Under the pieces are notes generated by a model. It did not search any database. It was not told the origin of the DNA and saw nothing but the letters and a program-made list of their open reading frames with translations. Both the position numbers and the translations under genes were made by a program. Source: Streptomyces xantholiticus (GTDB taxonomy: Bacteria > Actinomycetota > Actinomycetes > Streptomycetales > Streptomycetaceae). From it: a stretch of 64,000 nucleotides of DNA. The stretch spans positions 1 to 64,000 of the forward strand of contig NZ_BMWB01000025.1 in assembly GCF_014651015.1 (NCBI RefSeq). Direction: 5' to 3'. Positions 26,473-35,832 of this stretch are shown piece by piece (positions within the stretch are counted from its first letter, which is position 1; each line of letters begins with the position of its first letter).

Positions 26473-27546
26473 ATGAGAGCTTTGGTTTTCGACGATTTCG
26501 GACAGAAGCCTTCGGTCCGTGAGGTGCCCGATCCGGCGCCCTCCCTCGCCGGGGCAGTGATCAAGGTTGAGGCGGCAGGACTGTGTCGGAGCGACTGGTA
26601 CGGCTGGCAAGGCCACGACCAGGACATTCGTCTCCTCCCGCACGTGCCGGGACATGAGTTGGCAGGGGTGGTCGAGGCGGTGGGATCGCAGGTCTCGAGA
26701 TGGCGGCCCGGGGACCGGGTCACAGTGCCGTTCGTGTGTGCATGCGGGACCTGCGGCGCGTGCGCGGCGGGAGAGCAGCAGGTGTGCGAGCGGCAGACGC
26801 AGCCGGGATTCCATCATTGGGGCTCGTTCGCGGAGTATGCGGCAATCGATCACGCCGACGTCAACCTGGTCAGACTGCCGACGGCGATGGAGTTCACGAC
26901 TGCGGCGGTCCTGGGATGCCAATTCGCCACCGCTTTCCGCGCCGTGGTCCAGGTCGGCGCGGTTCGACCGGGTGAGTGGGTGGTGGTGTACGGATGTGAC
27001 GGGATCGGGCTCTCGGCTGTCATGATCGCCGCGACCGCCGGGGCCCGGGTGGTCGCGGTGGACAGCGGTGGCGAGGCACTGGCCATCGCCGAGCGACTGG
27101 GCGCTGCCGCAGTGCACCGCATGTCTGCGAGTGGTGAGGCCCCCGGCAGCACCGGTGGCGTCCCCGAGGCCGTTGATGCGGTCGCCGCCGCGGTCCGGGA
27201 CATCACAGGAGGGGGAGCCCATCTGTCGATCGACGCCATGGGCCACGCCTTCAGTACCGAGCTGGGGATCGGAAGTCTCCGACGGCGCGGACGGCATGTC
27301 CAGGTGCGGGCCACCGGCGGGCTCACCGGGCTGTCGATGAATCGGGTGCTGGCGTACGAGCTGGTGGTCTCCGGTAGCCATGGCATGGCCGCACATGCGT
27401 ACCCCGCAATGATCGACATGGCGGCGGCCGGCATTCTGCGGCCGGATCTGCTGATCACCAGGACTGTCGGCTTGGACAAGGCCGGGCTCGCCCTGGCCGA
27501 GATCGGCACCGTACCCGGCATCACGGTGATCCTCCCTCACGGCTGA
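26473..27546 (+). CDS. Zinc-dependent alcohol dehydrogenase (MDR family)
   Basis: 357 residues from ATG 26473, preceded by AGGAG and AGG. Catalytic zinc ligands: Cys38 in GLCRSDW and His61-Glu62 in GHELAG. Structural zinc: four Cys within CACGTCGACAAGEQQVC (91-105). The cofactor loop VVVYGCDGIGLSAVM follows the Rossmann pattern with an unusual Cys. It oxidises alcohols or reduces aldehydes with NAD(P); substrate unknown. The gene stands alone between a terminator and Tn3 relics. Confidence 0.9.
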   Translation: MRALVFDDFGQKPSVREVPDPAPSLAGAVIKVEAAGLCRSDWYGWQGHDQDIRLLPHVPGHELAGVVEAVGSQVSRWRPGDRVTVPFVCACGTCGACAAGEQQVCERQTQPGFHHWGSFAEYAAIDHADVNLVRLPTAMEFTTAAVLGCQFATAFRAVVQVGAVRPGEWVVVYGCDGIGLSAVMIAATAGARVVAVDSGGEALAIAERLGAAAVHRMSASGEAPGSTGGVPEAVDAVAAAVRDITGGGAHLSIDAMGHAFSTELGIGSLRRRGRHVQVRATGGLTGLSMNRVLAYELVVSGSHGMAAHAYPAMIDMAAAGILRPDLLITRTVGLDKAGLALAEIGTVPGITVILPHG

Positions 27547-27669
27547 TGCCGCATCAGGCACGGTTCGCGCAAGGCACGACAGCAGCGCAGGAACTTCAGT
27601 TTCTCGACCTCGCCGCCCACATTGTTGGTGAAGCCTGCACCGGTCCGGTGACCAGCCAGTGCAGGCGTG

Positions 27670-28236
27670 ATGGCCTCGGCTTCGGGTCGAAGATCAGCAG
27701 CCCGTTAGGCCTGCGCGCGCTCGTCGGTCAGCAAGTGGGCCACGCGGACGTGGGTTTCCCGCTCGTCGGCCTGGCGGGCGGTGCCCACCTTCTCCAGGAG
27801 GGTGACCACGCCAGGCCGCATCTCCTTCGTCGAGCTCCAGTACTCGCAGCCCAGGCGGACAACAGCGACGGGGAGTCGTCTCCATGGCGCGGGTCGGCAG
27901 GAACCCGTCCAGCTCCTTCAGCTCCAGCGACTTCGCCGGACGCCGCCCCAGATACTTCGTCACCTGCCGCAGATGGTCCGTACGCCTCTGCTCCCGGGCC
28001 CTCCCGTAGCCGCCCAGGACCTCGAGCGGCAGGCCGAGCTGCCGAGACAGGCGGCCCACCGCCACCGGCGGAGCAGAGGGAACCTCGGCCGGGGATGAAG
28101 CCGAGCCACGGCAGCGTGCACACCTGCACCACGGCGCCGAGAACCGTCTGGGTCGCAGGAACTTCCGCAGAAACGCCTCATCCGCCGGAGTGAGGGTGAA
28201 GTAGCGGATCAGCTCGTCCTTGCCGATCACCGGGAA
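27670..28236 (-). mobile_element. Tn3-family transposase, N-terminal fragment
   Basis: Starting near 28236 the minus strand reads IGKDELIRYFTLTPADEAFL, then with frameshifts VQVCTLPWLGFIP, RLSRQLGLPLEVLGGYG, DHLRQVTKYLGRRPAKSLEL. This is the DUF4158 N-terminal domain of Tn3 transposases. The 3' part is missing at about 27670. Confidence 0.85.
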
Positions 28237-28388
28237 CGAGTCCGGGTGGCTCCGCCGGGCCCACCCGGAATGGGAGCCAGTGGCGTGGACGACGTCTCGT
28301 ATCCGCTGTCCCCCTCCGGTGGACGGCGACAGGACCGGGACCCCGCCGCCCCGGCACGCCTCGTGCGGGGCATCCGGGGAGAGATCCG

Positions 28389-29393
28389 TCACCGTGCGTC
28401 GCGGAGCTGAAGAAGGTACGCGGCAGTCAGCGCAACGGCACGGTCCTCGTCATGAGACAGCTCCACAAGGGCACGTGACGCCGTCGTGCCCGGAATGCCC
28501 GCCAGTGCTTGGGTCAGCCGTCCGCGTGCAGGCGCTTCAGTGGTGTCGTGGGCAAGGCGGTCGACGAGCCTGGTCGCGATCTGCTCGGCCGTCGCGGTGT
28601 CGCTCGCCAGCTTGCTCAGTGCGTCGGCTGCATCGGTGTCGTTCCTTCCCTCCACGATCATGTCGATGAGCGTCGGCACAACTTCGGCCACACCACGTGT
28701 CCCGAGCGCCAGAGCCGCGTACCCGCGGACCGCGACGTCGGGGTTCGTGAGAGCGTCCCGCAGGTGCGCGGTTGCCTCACCACCGGGCAGCTCCGCGAGG
28801 GACTGAACTGCACGCTCCCGCACCGCGGCCACCGGTGAGCGCAGGCCCTTGGCCAGCAGTGCCGAGCCGCCGTCACCCGATCGCGCCAGCGCCCAGCGAA
28901 GGGCTCCGGCGACGTTCGGCTCCGTCTCGCTCAGTGCCGCCTCGACCAGGACCTCCACCGGAACCGGAACCCCGTCGGCCGAGGAGAGGGCCGCGCGCTG
29001 GCGGGCGTCGGCGCTCTGCGACCCGAGTGCCTGGAGGAGCGCAACGACCTGGAGGACGTCCTCCCAGTCGGCGGGGTTCGCGGCGTCGATCCGGCGCAGC
29101 CGCTTGAGCAGTTCGGTCTCGGCCGCGATGCGTTCGCGTGTCTGCCGGATGAGGTCGCCGACGAGCGCCGAGGGTGTGAAACCGGGATCGTCGAGCGCGC
29201 GCCCGATCTCGCGCAGCGACAGACCAAGCGACCGCAGGCTCTCGATGTGGAAGATCCGCCGGATGTCCTCCCAGGAGTACTCCCGATAGCCGGAGCCCGT
29301 ACGCCCCGAAGGCCGCACCAGGCCGAGCGATTCGTAATGCCGGAGCATGCGGGCACTGACCCCGGACCGTCTCGCCACCTCACCAATCAGCAC
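28389..29393 (-). CDS. MerR-family regulator fused to HEAT repeats
   Basis: 334 residues from GTG 29393. Residues 1-70 are a MerR DNA-binding domain (IGEVARRSGVSARMLRHYES, YREYSWEDIRRIFHIESLRS) and 75-110 a dimerisation coiled coil. Residues 130-330 are HEAT repeats (VAAVRERAVQSLAELPGGEA, NPDVAVRGYAALALGTRGVA). In ordinary MerR proteins this place holds a small effector-binding domain; here a protein-binding solenoid may sense a partner instead. The gene starts 3 bases after the stop of another HEAT gene, so both are co-transcribed from the MerR-type promoter at 30092-30122. Confidence 0.9.
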   Translation of the reverse strand: MLIGEVARRSGVSARMLRHYESLGLVRPSGRTGSGYREYSWEDIRRIFHIESLRSLGLSLREIGRALDDPGFTPSALVGDLIRQTRERIAAETELLKRLRRIDAANPADWEDVLQVVALLQALGSQSADARQRAALSSADGVPVPVEVLVEAALSETEPNVAGALRWALARSGDGGSALLAKGLRSPVAAVRERAVQSLAELPGGEATAHLRDALTNPDVAVRGYAALALGTRGVAEVVPTLIDMIVEGRNDTDAADALSKLASDTATAEQIATRLVDRLAHDTTEAPARGRLTQALAGIPGTTASRALVELSHDEDRAVALTAAYLLQLRDAR

Positions 29394-29396
29394 AGT

Positions 29397-30068
29397 TCAA
29401 TCGTCCGTCTTGGGGGCCCGGGCGAGGGCCACGACGCGCTTGGCCTCCCCGATCGCCAACTCGAATCCGGCGTCCGGGTCTCGCAGCAGTTGTTGTGTGG
29501 CGAGCGCGTGCGCACGCACACGCGGGTCAGAGGCCGTCGTCGCAGCATACAGAGCCGGCACCATCACTTCACCCAGCGCGACCAGCGCCTGGCTGAGACT
29601 CAGCTGCGTCTCCCGCTCCCCGCGCCCGAGCTGCGTTGCCAGCACCGTGGCCAAGGCGGACTCCTCGCCTTCCGGGACGAGCACGACCGCGGCCCGCCAG
29701 GCGCTCCGCGCCACCTCGTCGTCGGCGTCGGACAGGAGCGTGCGTGTGATCGCCGGCCACGCCTGCCGGTCCCCGATCTTGGACAGCGTGTGCAGCGCCT
29801 GGCTCCGTGCCTGCGCACGCTCCGAGCGGACTTCGCGAAGCAGCCCGGGGAGCGTCATGGACACCGGATGGCGGGTGAGCGCCCAGGTCAGCATGTCGCG
29901 GACGAAGAACTCGGGCTCGATCGCGCATCGCTCGATTAGCTTGTCGACGAAGTACGGGTCAGGCGTCGTGCCGACCGCCAGAGCAGCCCGCAGTCGCACG
30001 GACGAACGGCCGTCCTCCAGCGCCTGGAGCGCTCGTATCGCATCCATGTCCTGTCTCGTCATGGTCAT
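29397..30068 (-). CDS. HEAT-repeat protein, first gene of the merR operon
   Basis: 223 residues from ATG 30068, preceded by GGGAGG at 8 bases; a GTG at 30077 overlaps that site and is less likely. Helical repeats run throughout: SSVRLRAALAVGTTPDPYFV, RAQARSQALHTLSKIGDRQA, DDEVARSAWRAAVVLVPEGE. It lies 3 bases upstream of the MerR-HEAT gene. Partner or co-sensor of that regulator is the natural inference. No catalytic motif. Confidence 0.88.
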   Translation of the reverse strand: MTMTRQDMDAIRALQALEDGRSSVRLRAALAVGTTPDPYFVDKLIERCAIEPEFFVRDMLTWALTRHPVSMTLPGLLREVRSERAQARSQALHTLSKIGDRQAWPAITRTLLSDADDEVARSAWRAAVVLVPEGEESALATVLATQLGRGERETQLSLSQALVALGEVMVPALYAATTASDPRVRAHALATQQLLRDPDAGFELAIGEAKRVVALARAPKTDD

Positions 30069-30091
30069 CGGGACCACCTCCCTTGGAAAGC

Positions 30092-30122
30092 AGTGAAGGC
30101 GTTGTCACCGTGTCAAGGTCAA
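30092..30122 (-). promoter_or_regulatory. MerR-type promoter with long spacer
   Basis: On the minus strand TTGACC (30122-30117) and TTCACT (30097-30092) are separated by 19 bases. The spacer holds TTGACAC-G-GTGACAA (30116-30102), an inverted repeat with one mismatch. A 19-bp spacer containing a dyad is characteristic of promoters that MerR proteins distort. It lies 24 bases before the HEAT-merR operon start. Confidence 0.7.
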
Positions 30123-30129
30123 ACGGGGT

Positions 30130-30312
30130 CGGCTGCCCGATCACGAGTCACGAAGAGGACGCACCCGGTGTGCTCCAACTGGTCCGGCTCCAGGTAAGCG
30201 AGGGCTCGATGATTGCGGCGCGGTCACGGGCGGCGTAGGCGCGCGTCAGGTCGAGCGCCCACCACGCGGCCTCGTTCATCCGGGGGTCGGTGAAGCCCTG
30301 GAAGTCCTTCAT
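30130..30312 (-). pseudogene. Relic of a small hypothetical gene
   Basis: ATG 30312 gives MKDFQGFTDPRMNEAAWWAL and DLTRAYAARDRAAI, then a frameshift, after which LAYLEPDQLEHTGCVLFVTR continues in another frame and is cut near the merR promoter. Family not recognised, but the two halves look like one original protein. Confidence 0.45.
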
Positions 30313-31430
30313 CGCGTCTCCGTGCTCGATCGGTCGGCGGCGTCGGCCGGGATGCGGGGGCGAGGTACGGAGGCTGCAGTCCCGAGGTCGAGGCGCTTGT
30401 CCATGTCCGAGCGGAAGGTGCCGTACGGGTTGACGTTCGACCAGAACAGGACGGTCAGGCCGCGCCGGTCCTCGTCTCTGAGCTTCTTCGCCCAGGCCGG
30501 TTCGGCCAGGACCTGTTGCACCAGCAGCGTGTTGACGTGGACGAGTGCGGACGGGAGCAGGTACAGGGCGAGCATCGAGGTTTCGGCGTGTTCCTTGTCC
30601 GGGCCGGTCAGGGCGCCGTCCTTGCCGTAGCGCAGCACGGTGTTGGCGCTGCTCCAGTTCTCGACGACCTGGAGCCCGCCGTGGATCTCGCGGCGCGGGC
30701 CGGGGCTGGCCAGGTAATCTCAGGCGAAGACCGTGCGCTCGGCACGGCCGAGTTCTTCGAGGGCCTGGCAGGTGGGGTGCTTGGGGCCGCCGCGGGTGAA
30801 GCGGCGAGCACCTGCTCGGCCTCCGCCGTCCCCAAGGTGCAGCACGGTCGCGTACTTGACCATCTGGTCGTACTGCTGGGCGATCAGGTCCCAGCGGATC
30901 GGCCTCGTCAACGAGGCGCCGAGCGCGGGCCAGCCGGGCGGGGCGTCGTCCGGACGGTACAGGCGGATGCTGCCGATGTTCTTCAGCCGGGGCAACAGCG
31001 GAAGTTGAGCAGCTCGGTGAAAGCGAACCCGACGACCGAGGCTCCATGCGTATCGACGTGGTTCGACTCGATCTCGGCGTCTGTGCAGTGCCGCAGCAGG
31101 CCCCTCGATCATCGCCGCGACCTCGGATGACGAGCAGGACTTGAGCTGGGAGTAGACGCAGACGTCCTTGCGCTCCACGTGCCAGTGGATCACCACGCCA
31201 TTGCCGCTGTAGCGGGCGTGGTTTGGGGGCGGACTGCGAGGAACCACCTCGCCGGCCTTCGCGGTTCGCGCGGGCGGCGCCCTCCACGGCCTCGACCTGC
31301 GGGCGGACCCGGATGCGGGTGCTGATCTTTTCGGAGAAGGTCCTGTCGCGCGGGATGCCGTGCGCGCTTAGCGCGTCCAGCTGCGATTGCAACTCCCGGG
31401 TGAAGTAGGAGCACCGCGCGTACCCCATGC
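30309..31430 (-). mobile_element. Tn3-family transposase, decayed middle and C-terminal part
   Basis: The best frame (30638-30309) reads MLRYGKDGALTGPDKEHAET, LLVQQVLAEPAWAKKLRDED and RRGLTVLFWSNVNPYGTF, the TnpA C-terminus. Upstream pieces in changing frames (for example SIRLYRPDDAPPGWPALGAS, DLIAQQYDQMVKYATVLHLG) extend the match to about 31430. Multiple frameshifts make it inactive. It is not collinear with the N-terminal Tn3 fragment at 27.7-28.2 kb, so they are separate insertions. Confidence 0.85.
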
Positions 31431-31685
31431 GGATGTCCGCTGCCGTTGTGTCCGTCTCGGGCGCGGCCGACGGCGGGGGCGCCGGGCCGCCAGGGTTGGC
31501 CGTGGCTGCGGTCACGCAAGGGCCTGTCAGGGGACGGCGGGGGAAGTCGAGGCGCTCCTGGTGGTGCGAAAAGCGGGATGAGGGGGCGGCGGTCGCCATC
31601 GCCGTGTACGAATCGTTCGGGCGCGGGACGGAAACCTTCCTGGCCTGTCGGCATACGCGCCGGACAGCCGGGACAGCAATCAGCC

Positions 31686-32576
31686 ATGTCTGAAAGCGAC
31701 GACCAAGACGCCGACTCAGGAACCCGGAACGAGGCCGCCGCGTCCTCGGTCCGGCCGCTCGCTGCTGCCGGCGCCGAGCCTGACGGGCGGGACATCCAAA
31801 GAACTCGGCCAAGCAGTGGCTCAGCCGCCGGGGAGCTGCCCGCCGGCATGGGACACAACGGCAACGGGGGCGCCGGCGAGAGCGACGGCACGCGTGAGAG
31901 TAGTGGATCCGGTGACGCCGCTGGCGCCGGTGCCGACTCAGCCACCGATCACGGTGACGATGACCGTGGCACCGGCCGGGAGCCGGCCGAGCCGCCCGCC
32001 GATGACGCGCAGCAGCGGCCCTCCCCCGAGCTGGACCGGCCCATGCCCTCTCCCGGATCCTCCGAGTCCGCTCTCGTCCAGACAGGTCGCGCCGTGACGG
32101 CCGCTCTCACCGTCCTCGCGGCACTCGGCGGTCTGGTCCTCGGCATCAGGGCGGAGTTGCGGACCACCGAGGAGGCCGAGCAGGCGGACGCGAAGATGGT
32201 GTCCTTCTACCGGACCCCGACAATGATCACCGTGCTCAATGGCAGCAACCGCGTCATCGCCATGCGCCTGTCGCTGGAGCAGCCGAGCGTCTGGTGGGAC
32301 CTGCAGGCCGTGCCGCCTTGTCAGAAGATCGACATTCCGCCGGCTCTGCTCAAGATGTCCATGTCGGAGGCAGTGCCGCGTGTGACGGTCGAAGACGTCG
32401 ATCTCAATCGACTGCGACTGGAGTTCATGGACTCCGAGGGAAAAACTTGGACACGCGCCGGCGGAGGCCCGCTCCGCCGGTCCGCAGGCTGGGAGCAGTC
32501 CCTGACCTCTGTGCGCATGGTCAGTCCGGAGCCATGGAACGCCAAACCTGAGGAGGCTCCCGGTTGCGGCGCTTAG
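31686..32576 (+). CDS. Hypothetical single-pass membrane protein with disordered N-terminus
   Basis: 296 residues. The first about 130 are Gly/Asp/Ser/Pro-rich and disordered; a transmembrane helix AVTAALTVLAALGGLVLGI follows at about 137-156; the last about 140 residues form a compact beta-type outer domain (VSFYRTPTMITVLNGSNRVI, SVWWDLQAVPPCQKIDIPPA). Composition and codon use support coding. ATG 31686 has only a weak ribosome-binding site. Function unknown. Confidence 0.65.
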   Translation: MSESDDQDADSGTRNEAAASSVRPLAAAGAEPDGRDIQRTRPSSGSAAGELPAGMGHNGNGGAGESDGTRESSGSGDAAGAGADSATDHGDDDRGTGREPAEPPADDAQQRPSPELDRPMPSPGSSESALVQTGRAVTAALTVLAALGGLVLGIRAELRTTEEAEQADAKMVSFYRTPTMITVLNGSNRVIAMRLSLEQPSVWWDLQAVPPCQKIDIPPALLKMSMSEAVPRVTVEDVDLNRLRLEFMDSEGKTWTRAGGGPLRRSAGWEQSLTSVRMVSPEPWNAKPEEAPGCGA

Positions 32577-32709
32577 AGGAGCTTGGCGATCGAGTGATCG
32601 AGTGCTCGGGGCTGGGCAGCATGTCGCGGGCGGCTCGGATGATGTCCGGGTCGACGATCACGGTTTGTTGAAGCCTGGCGCAAGGTGTCGGCGCTCTCGC
32701 CCTGAGGCT

Positions 32710-33318
32710 TCAGTGCCGGCGGCGGTTCAGTACCCCGATGAGAGCGGCAAGGTCGGCGGCGCCCGCCGGGTCATCCGCGTAACGGGTGGTCTGGAGAGGG
32801 CCGACCTCAGGAAGGACAATGTTCTCCCTGGCCAGGACGTGGACCAAGGTCAACAGGGCAGCGCGGGCATTGCCATCGGTGAAGGGGTGGAAGAACGCCA
32901 CGTCGAGGTATGCGCGGGCAGCGCGGGCCGCCAGCGGGATGTCTGGGTCGGTCGTCTCGCGGAGGCAGGAAGCGAAGTCGGCCTGGGTGCGCGGAGTCAG
33001 GCCGTAGCGCTCGCGGCCGGCCTTCGCATAGGCGTCGTTCGCGCGGAACGGTGCCTCTGCTTCGCCGAGGACCTCGCGCTGCCAGCCGGCCAGCAGGGCG
33101 AAGTTCAGAGGGATGCGGCGTGCGGCATTGGCTCGGGCCAAGGTGTGGGCGGCGAGCAGACGCTCGGCGCGAACGGGGTCGCGTCGGCGCACCGGCCCGT
33201 CGCACCAAGTCCGGAATCCGTCGCTCGCAGGGGGAACCCGCCGTAGGACTGGTGCGTGTTGCCAGTCGGCCTCGCGGCGCACGCGCAGCCAAACCGAAAG
33301 GCTGTCAGTAGCGGTCAT
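32710..33318 (-). CDS. Fic-domain protein
   Basis: 202 residues from ATG 33318 with GGAGG at 6 bases. The Fic core HPFTDGNARAA lies at about 144-154, close to the consensus HPFxxGNGR with Ala for the second Gly. Fic proteins transfer AMP or related groups to protein hydroxyls. No inhibitory (S/T)xxxE(G/N) helix is obvious in the protein, so an inhibitor might be separate. It overlaps by 14 bases the 3' end of the upstream gene at 33305, suggesting a functional pair, toxin-antitoxin or phage-defence like. Target unknown. Confidence 0.85.
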   Translation of the reverse strand: MTATDSLSVWLRVRREADWQHAPVLRRVPPASDGFRTWCDGPVRRRDPVRAERLLAAHTLARANAARRIPLNFALLAGWQREVLGEAEAPFRANDAYAKAGRERYGLTPRTQADFASCLRETTDPDIPLAARAARAYLDVAFFHPFTDGNARAALLTLVHVLARENIVLPEVGPLQTTRYADDPAGAADLAALIGVLNRRRH

Positions 33319-34447
33319 GGAGATCCTCCAGGGCCGCCCTCTCATGGTGGTCCCGGTAGGGGGCGTGGCCGGTGAGGCCGACGGCGAGGTCCTCGCCGAC
33401 GGATTCGATCAGCGTCCGTTCAGGGGTGACCCAGCTCTTGAACCGGCCGCCGATCGCGCTCTCCACTGCTCGCCCGGCTTCGGCCTGGTCCATGCCGGTG
33501 GTGGTGAGGAACCAGCCCAGAACCATCGAGGCCTGCCCGTGCCAGCCACCCTCCGCTCCCGAGTCGAGCGCGTGCGTCACGAGCCGGACGCAGGCTCGCT
33601 CCATGTGCCAGCTGCGATCCTCGGGTGAGGCGCCTGACGGCGGCGCCAACTCGGCGAAGCGCTGAGCCGTCCGCTCCAACCACTCCCGCCACTCCAACAG
33701 CGCGGCTACGACGCGTGCCGCGGTTTCGTCAGGGGTCGTCACCGAGCTTGCCCCGCTGACCCAGCTACCGATGGGCCCGCCGTAGCGGTAGCACCAGCTC
33801 CATCCCCAGGCCCAGGTGCCGTATCGCTCCCGGATGATCGCGTCCACCTGGCTTTCACACCAGCGTTCGCCCTGCCACCAGCCAGCCATACCGGAGAGCA
33901 CGGGTGGCACCCACTCACGGACCAGCGAGCGGATGTGGGCTTCCTCGTCCTCGTCCCAGGCGAACGGGTGGCGGGCCGGGTCGAGTTCATCCCAGTTCCG
34001 AATGCCCTCGTAGGTGATGGGGGGCACACGGTTCTCGGGGAAGGGCAGGGTGTCACGGTTGTACGTCAGCGCTGGCCACTCTTCCTGTCCGATGTGATCG
34101 ACCCGCCAGTCTCGCTCGAAGACGCTGGGGTCGCGAACGGTTTTCCGGACCGAGCCCCGGTGCGGCCATCCGTGCAGAAGCCCGCTCTCATCGTCACCGA
34201 CCGACGGTTCTCTCAACGGCCGGCGCCCGGCCTCGGCGGGCGGAAGAACGTGTGCGGCCGAGGAAGTGATGTGGTCGAACTGGAGCGGAGACAGGCGCGC
34301 CAGCAGGTCGTGGGTGACGGGGAAACCGTCGGAGGCGAGCACACGTCGCGGAACCGGGAGTCGATGGCCGCAGGGTCGAGCAGGGCGCGGAGGATCGTCC
34401 GCGTCGCCTTGGTGTTGCTGACGCATCCCGGTGACAGAGCGGCGCAC
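33305..34447 (-). CDS. Hypothetical partner of the Fic protein, start unresolved
   Basis: A long minus frame; residues from about SVGDDESGLLHG to the end are convincingly protein-like and tryptophan-rich (GMAGWWQGERWCESQVDAII, RYGTWAWGWSWCYRYGG). No good start or ribosome-binding site is visible. A GTG at 34027 would give 240 residues but lacks an upstream site. A single frameshift at about 34345 would join it to the HEAT-like sequence at 34345-34672, so the gene may be the intact 3' part of a longer broken gene. Overlaps fic by 14 bases. Confidence 0.55.
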   Translation of the reverse strand: MRRSVTGMRQQHQGDADDPPRPARPCGHRLPVPRRVLASDGFPVTHDLLARLSPLQFDHITSSAAHVLPPAEAGRRPLREPSVGDDESGLLHGWPHRGSVRKTVRDPSVFERDWRVDHIGQEEWPALTYNRDTLPFPENRVPPITYEGIRNWDELDPARHPFAWDEDEEAHIRSLVREWVPPVLSGMAGWWQGERWCESQVDAIIRERYGTWAWGWSWCYRYGGPIGSWVSGASSVTTPDETAARVVAALLEWREWLERTAQRFAELAPPSGASPEDRSWHMERACVRLVTHALDSGAEGGWHGQASMVLGWFLTTTGMDQAEAGRAVESAIGGRFKSWVTPERTLIESVGEDLAVGLTGHAPYRDHHERAALEDLHDRY

Positions 34448-34672
34448 GACCGGATGGCGGGGTCGGGGTCGGCAAGCCAGCTGGTGGTGTCCTCGCCCCA
34501 GGCGCCGATGGCCAGGATGTTGGCAGCGCGTTCACGCCGGTCGGTGCTCTCGGCGAGTAGATGACGGAGGATCTGGGTGGTTCCGGAGACTCGGCCGGCC
34601 AGTTCGGGAGACTGGAGGAGCGCGGCGGTGGCGCTGAGGGCGGCCTCCCGGACGTTGGGGTCCGGGGCCAGG
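34345..34672 (-). pseudogene. HEAT-like repeat relic, perhaps the 5' part of the Fic partner gene
   Basis: In a frame different from the gene at 33305-34447 the minus strand reads DPNVREAALSATAALLQSPE, DRRERAANILAIGAWGEDTT and DPDPAIRSCAALSPG, a typical HEAT pattern. It ends in AAIDSRFRDV, after which the neighbouring frame continues sensibly. Its own 5' end stops abruptly at 34672 against the plus-strand TPR gene, so it lost its start. Confidence 0.5.
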
Positions 34673-34676
34673 CCGC

Positions 34677-35571
34677 GACGAGGAAGCCGCCGCGCTGCTC
34701 GCCGCCGGGACCGAGCACTGGTGTTCCGACTTCCTGTGGTGCTGTCGAGGCCTCGATCGCGACACGGCGATCGGGCTGCTCGCCACGATCCGCGAGCTCC
34801 AGGGCCACACCGACGAGGCGATCGCCCTGCTGCGCACCGGCAGCACCACGCTGCTCAACAACCGAGAGCAACTGGCCGCGCTGCTGGCACGGCACGGCCG
34901 GCTCGACGAGCTGCGGGCAGCTGCGGCGACTGATGACTCGGGGTACGCCGTACAGCAACTCGCGAGGTTGCTGGAGGAGCGCGGCGACGTGGAGGGGGCG
35001 ATCGCGGCATACCGGCAGGCCGACGGACCCGTGGCCCACGACACCTCTTCGGCGTTCGAGCTCGCGCAGCTCCTGGCCCGGCACGGCCGGGGGAACGAAG
35101 CGATCGACGTGATGCGCGTCCAGGCCGACGCCCGCAACGAGGACGACTGGATCCTCCGTACCCTGTCCGACCTGTGCCTCGACCAGGGCCCGCCCCGAGG
35201 ACGGCCTGGCGCACGTCAACGCCCTCGCCGCCGCTCGCGGGGGCGAGGAGGAGTGGGACCTGTACTGGATACGGCTGCCGCTGATCGCCGCCCGCGACGG
35301 CGGCGACGAAGCGATCGCGCAGGCCCGCTCCCATCCCGACGGCGCCACCTCGTACGTGGCACCGCACATCGCCGAGCTGCTCGCCGGCGACGGACGCACC
35401 GAGGAAGCCGTCGCCGTCCTCGAACAGCACGCCTCCGCGAACAGCCATGACCTGGCCGGCTACCTCATCGACCTCGGCCGCGTCGAGGACGCCCTAGCCG
35501 TCCTCCAGCGGCGCACCCCCCGGCAGCCCGAGCTGTCGGACGGCACCTGGCACGACGATCCCCCGATCTGA
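34677..35571 (+). pseudogene. TPR-like repeat protein, 5' truncated and frameshifted
   Basis: From about 34677 the frame reads DEEAAALLAAGTEHWCSDFL, GHTDEAIALLRTGSTTLLNN, RLLEERGDVEGAIAAYRQAD and GNEAIDVMRVQADARNEDDW, repeats of about 34-36 residues. At about 35190 an extra C in GGGCCCGCCCC shifts the frame; the other frame continues DGLAHVNALAAARGGEEEWD to a natural end at 35571 (RVEDALAVLQRRT). The start is lost at the junction with the HEAT relic. Confidence 0.7.
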
Positions 35572-35832
35572 GGCCGTGTTCGGACGCGCCGGGTAGCGTC
35601 CCGTCACCTGGAGAGCGGTGTGCCGGTTGGCCTGGGCGGATGGCATGAGATGCGCCGCCGTCACGCTGACAGTGGTTGACGGGATGCTGTACGTCGGCTG
35701 CGACGACAAGCAGGTGTACGCCTTGGCACTGAGGACAGCCGGGCATAGCTCCCGGGGTTTCTGGAAATCGCCGAACGGGCCGGCAAGCGCGACGACCGAT
35801 CCCCAGCCTTTATATCCCGATATGATGGCTTC

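Noticed and set aside
26230..27561. A minus-strand frame opposite the alcohol dehydrogenase
   Set aside because: The dehydrogenase carries all zinc and cofactor motifs; the opposite frame has none.
34190..34345. Possible Tn3 transposase tail fused to the Fic partner
   Set aside because: The sequence ARLSPLQFDHITSSAAHVLP only loosely resembles TnpA ends, and continuity with the HEAT-like sequence by one frameshift explains it better.
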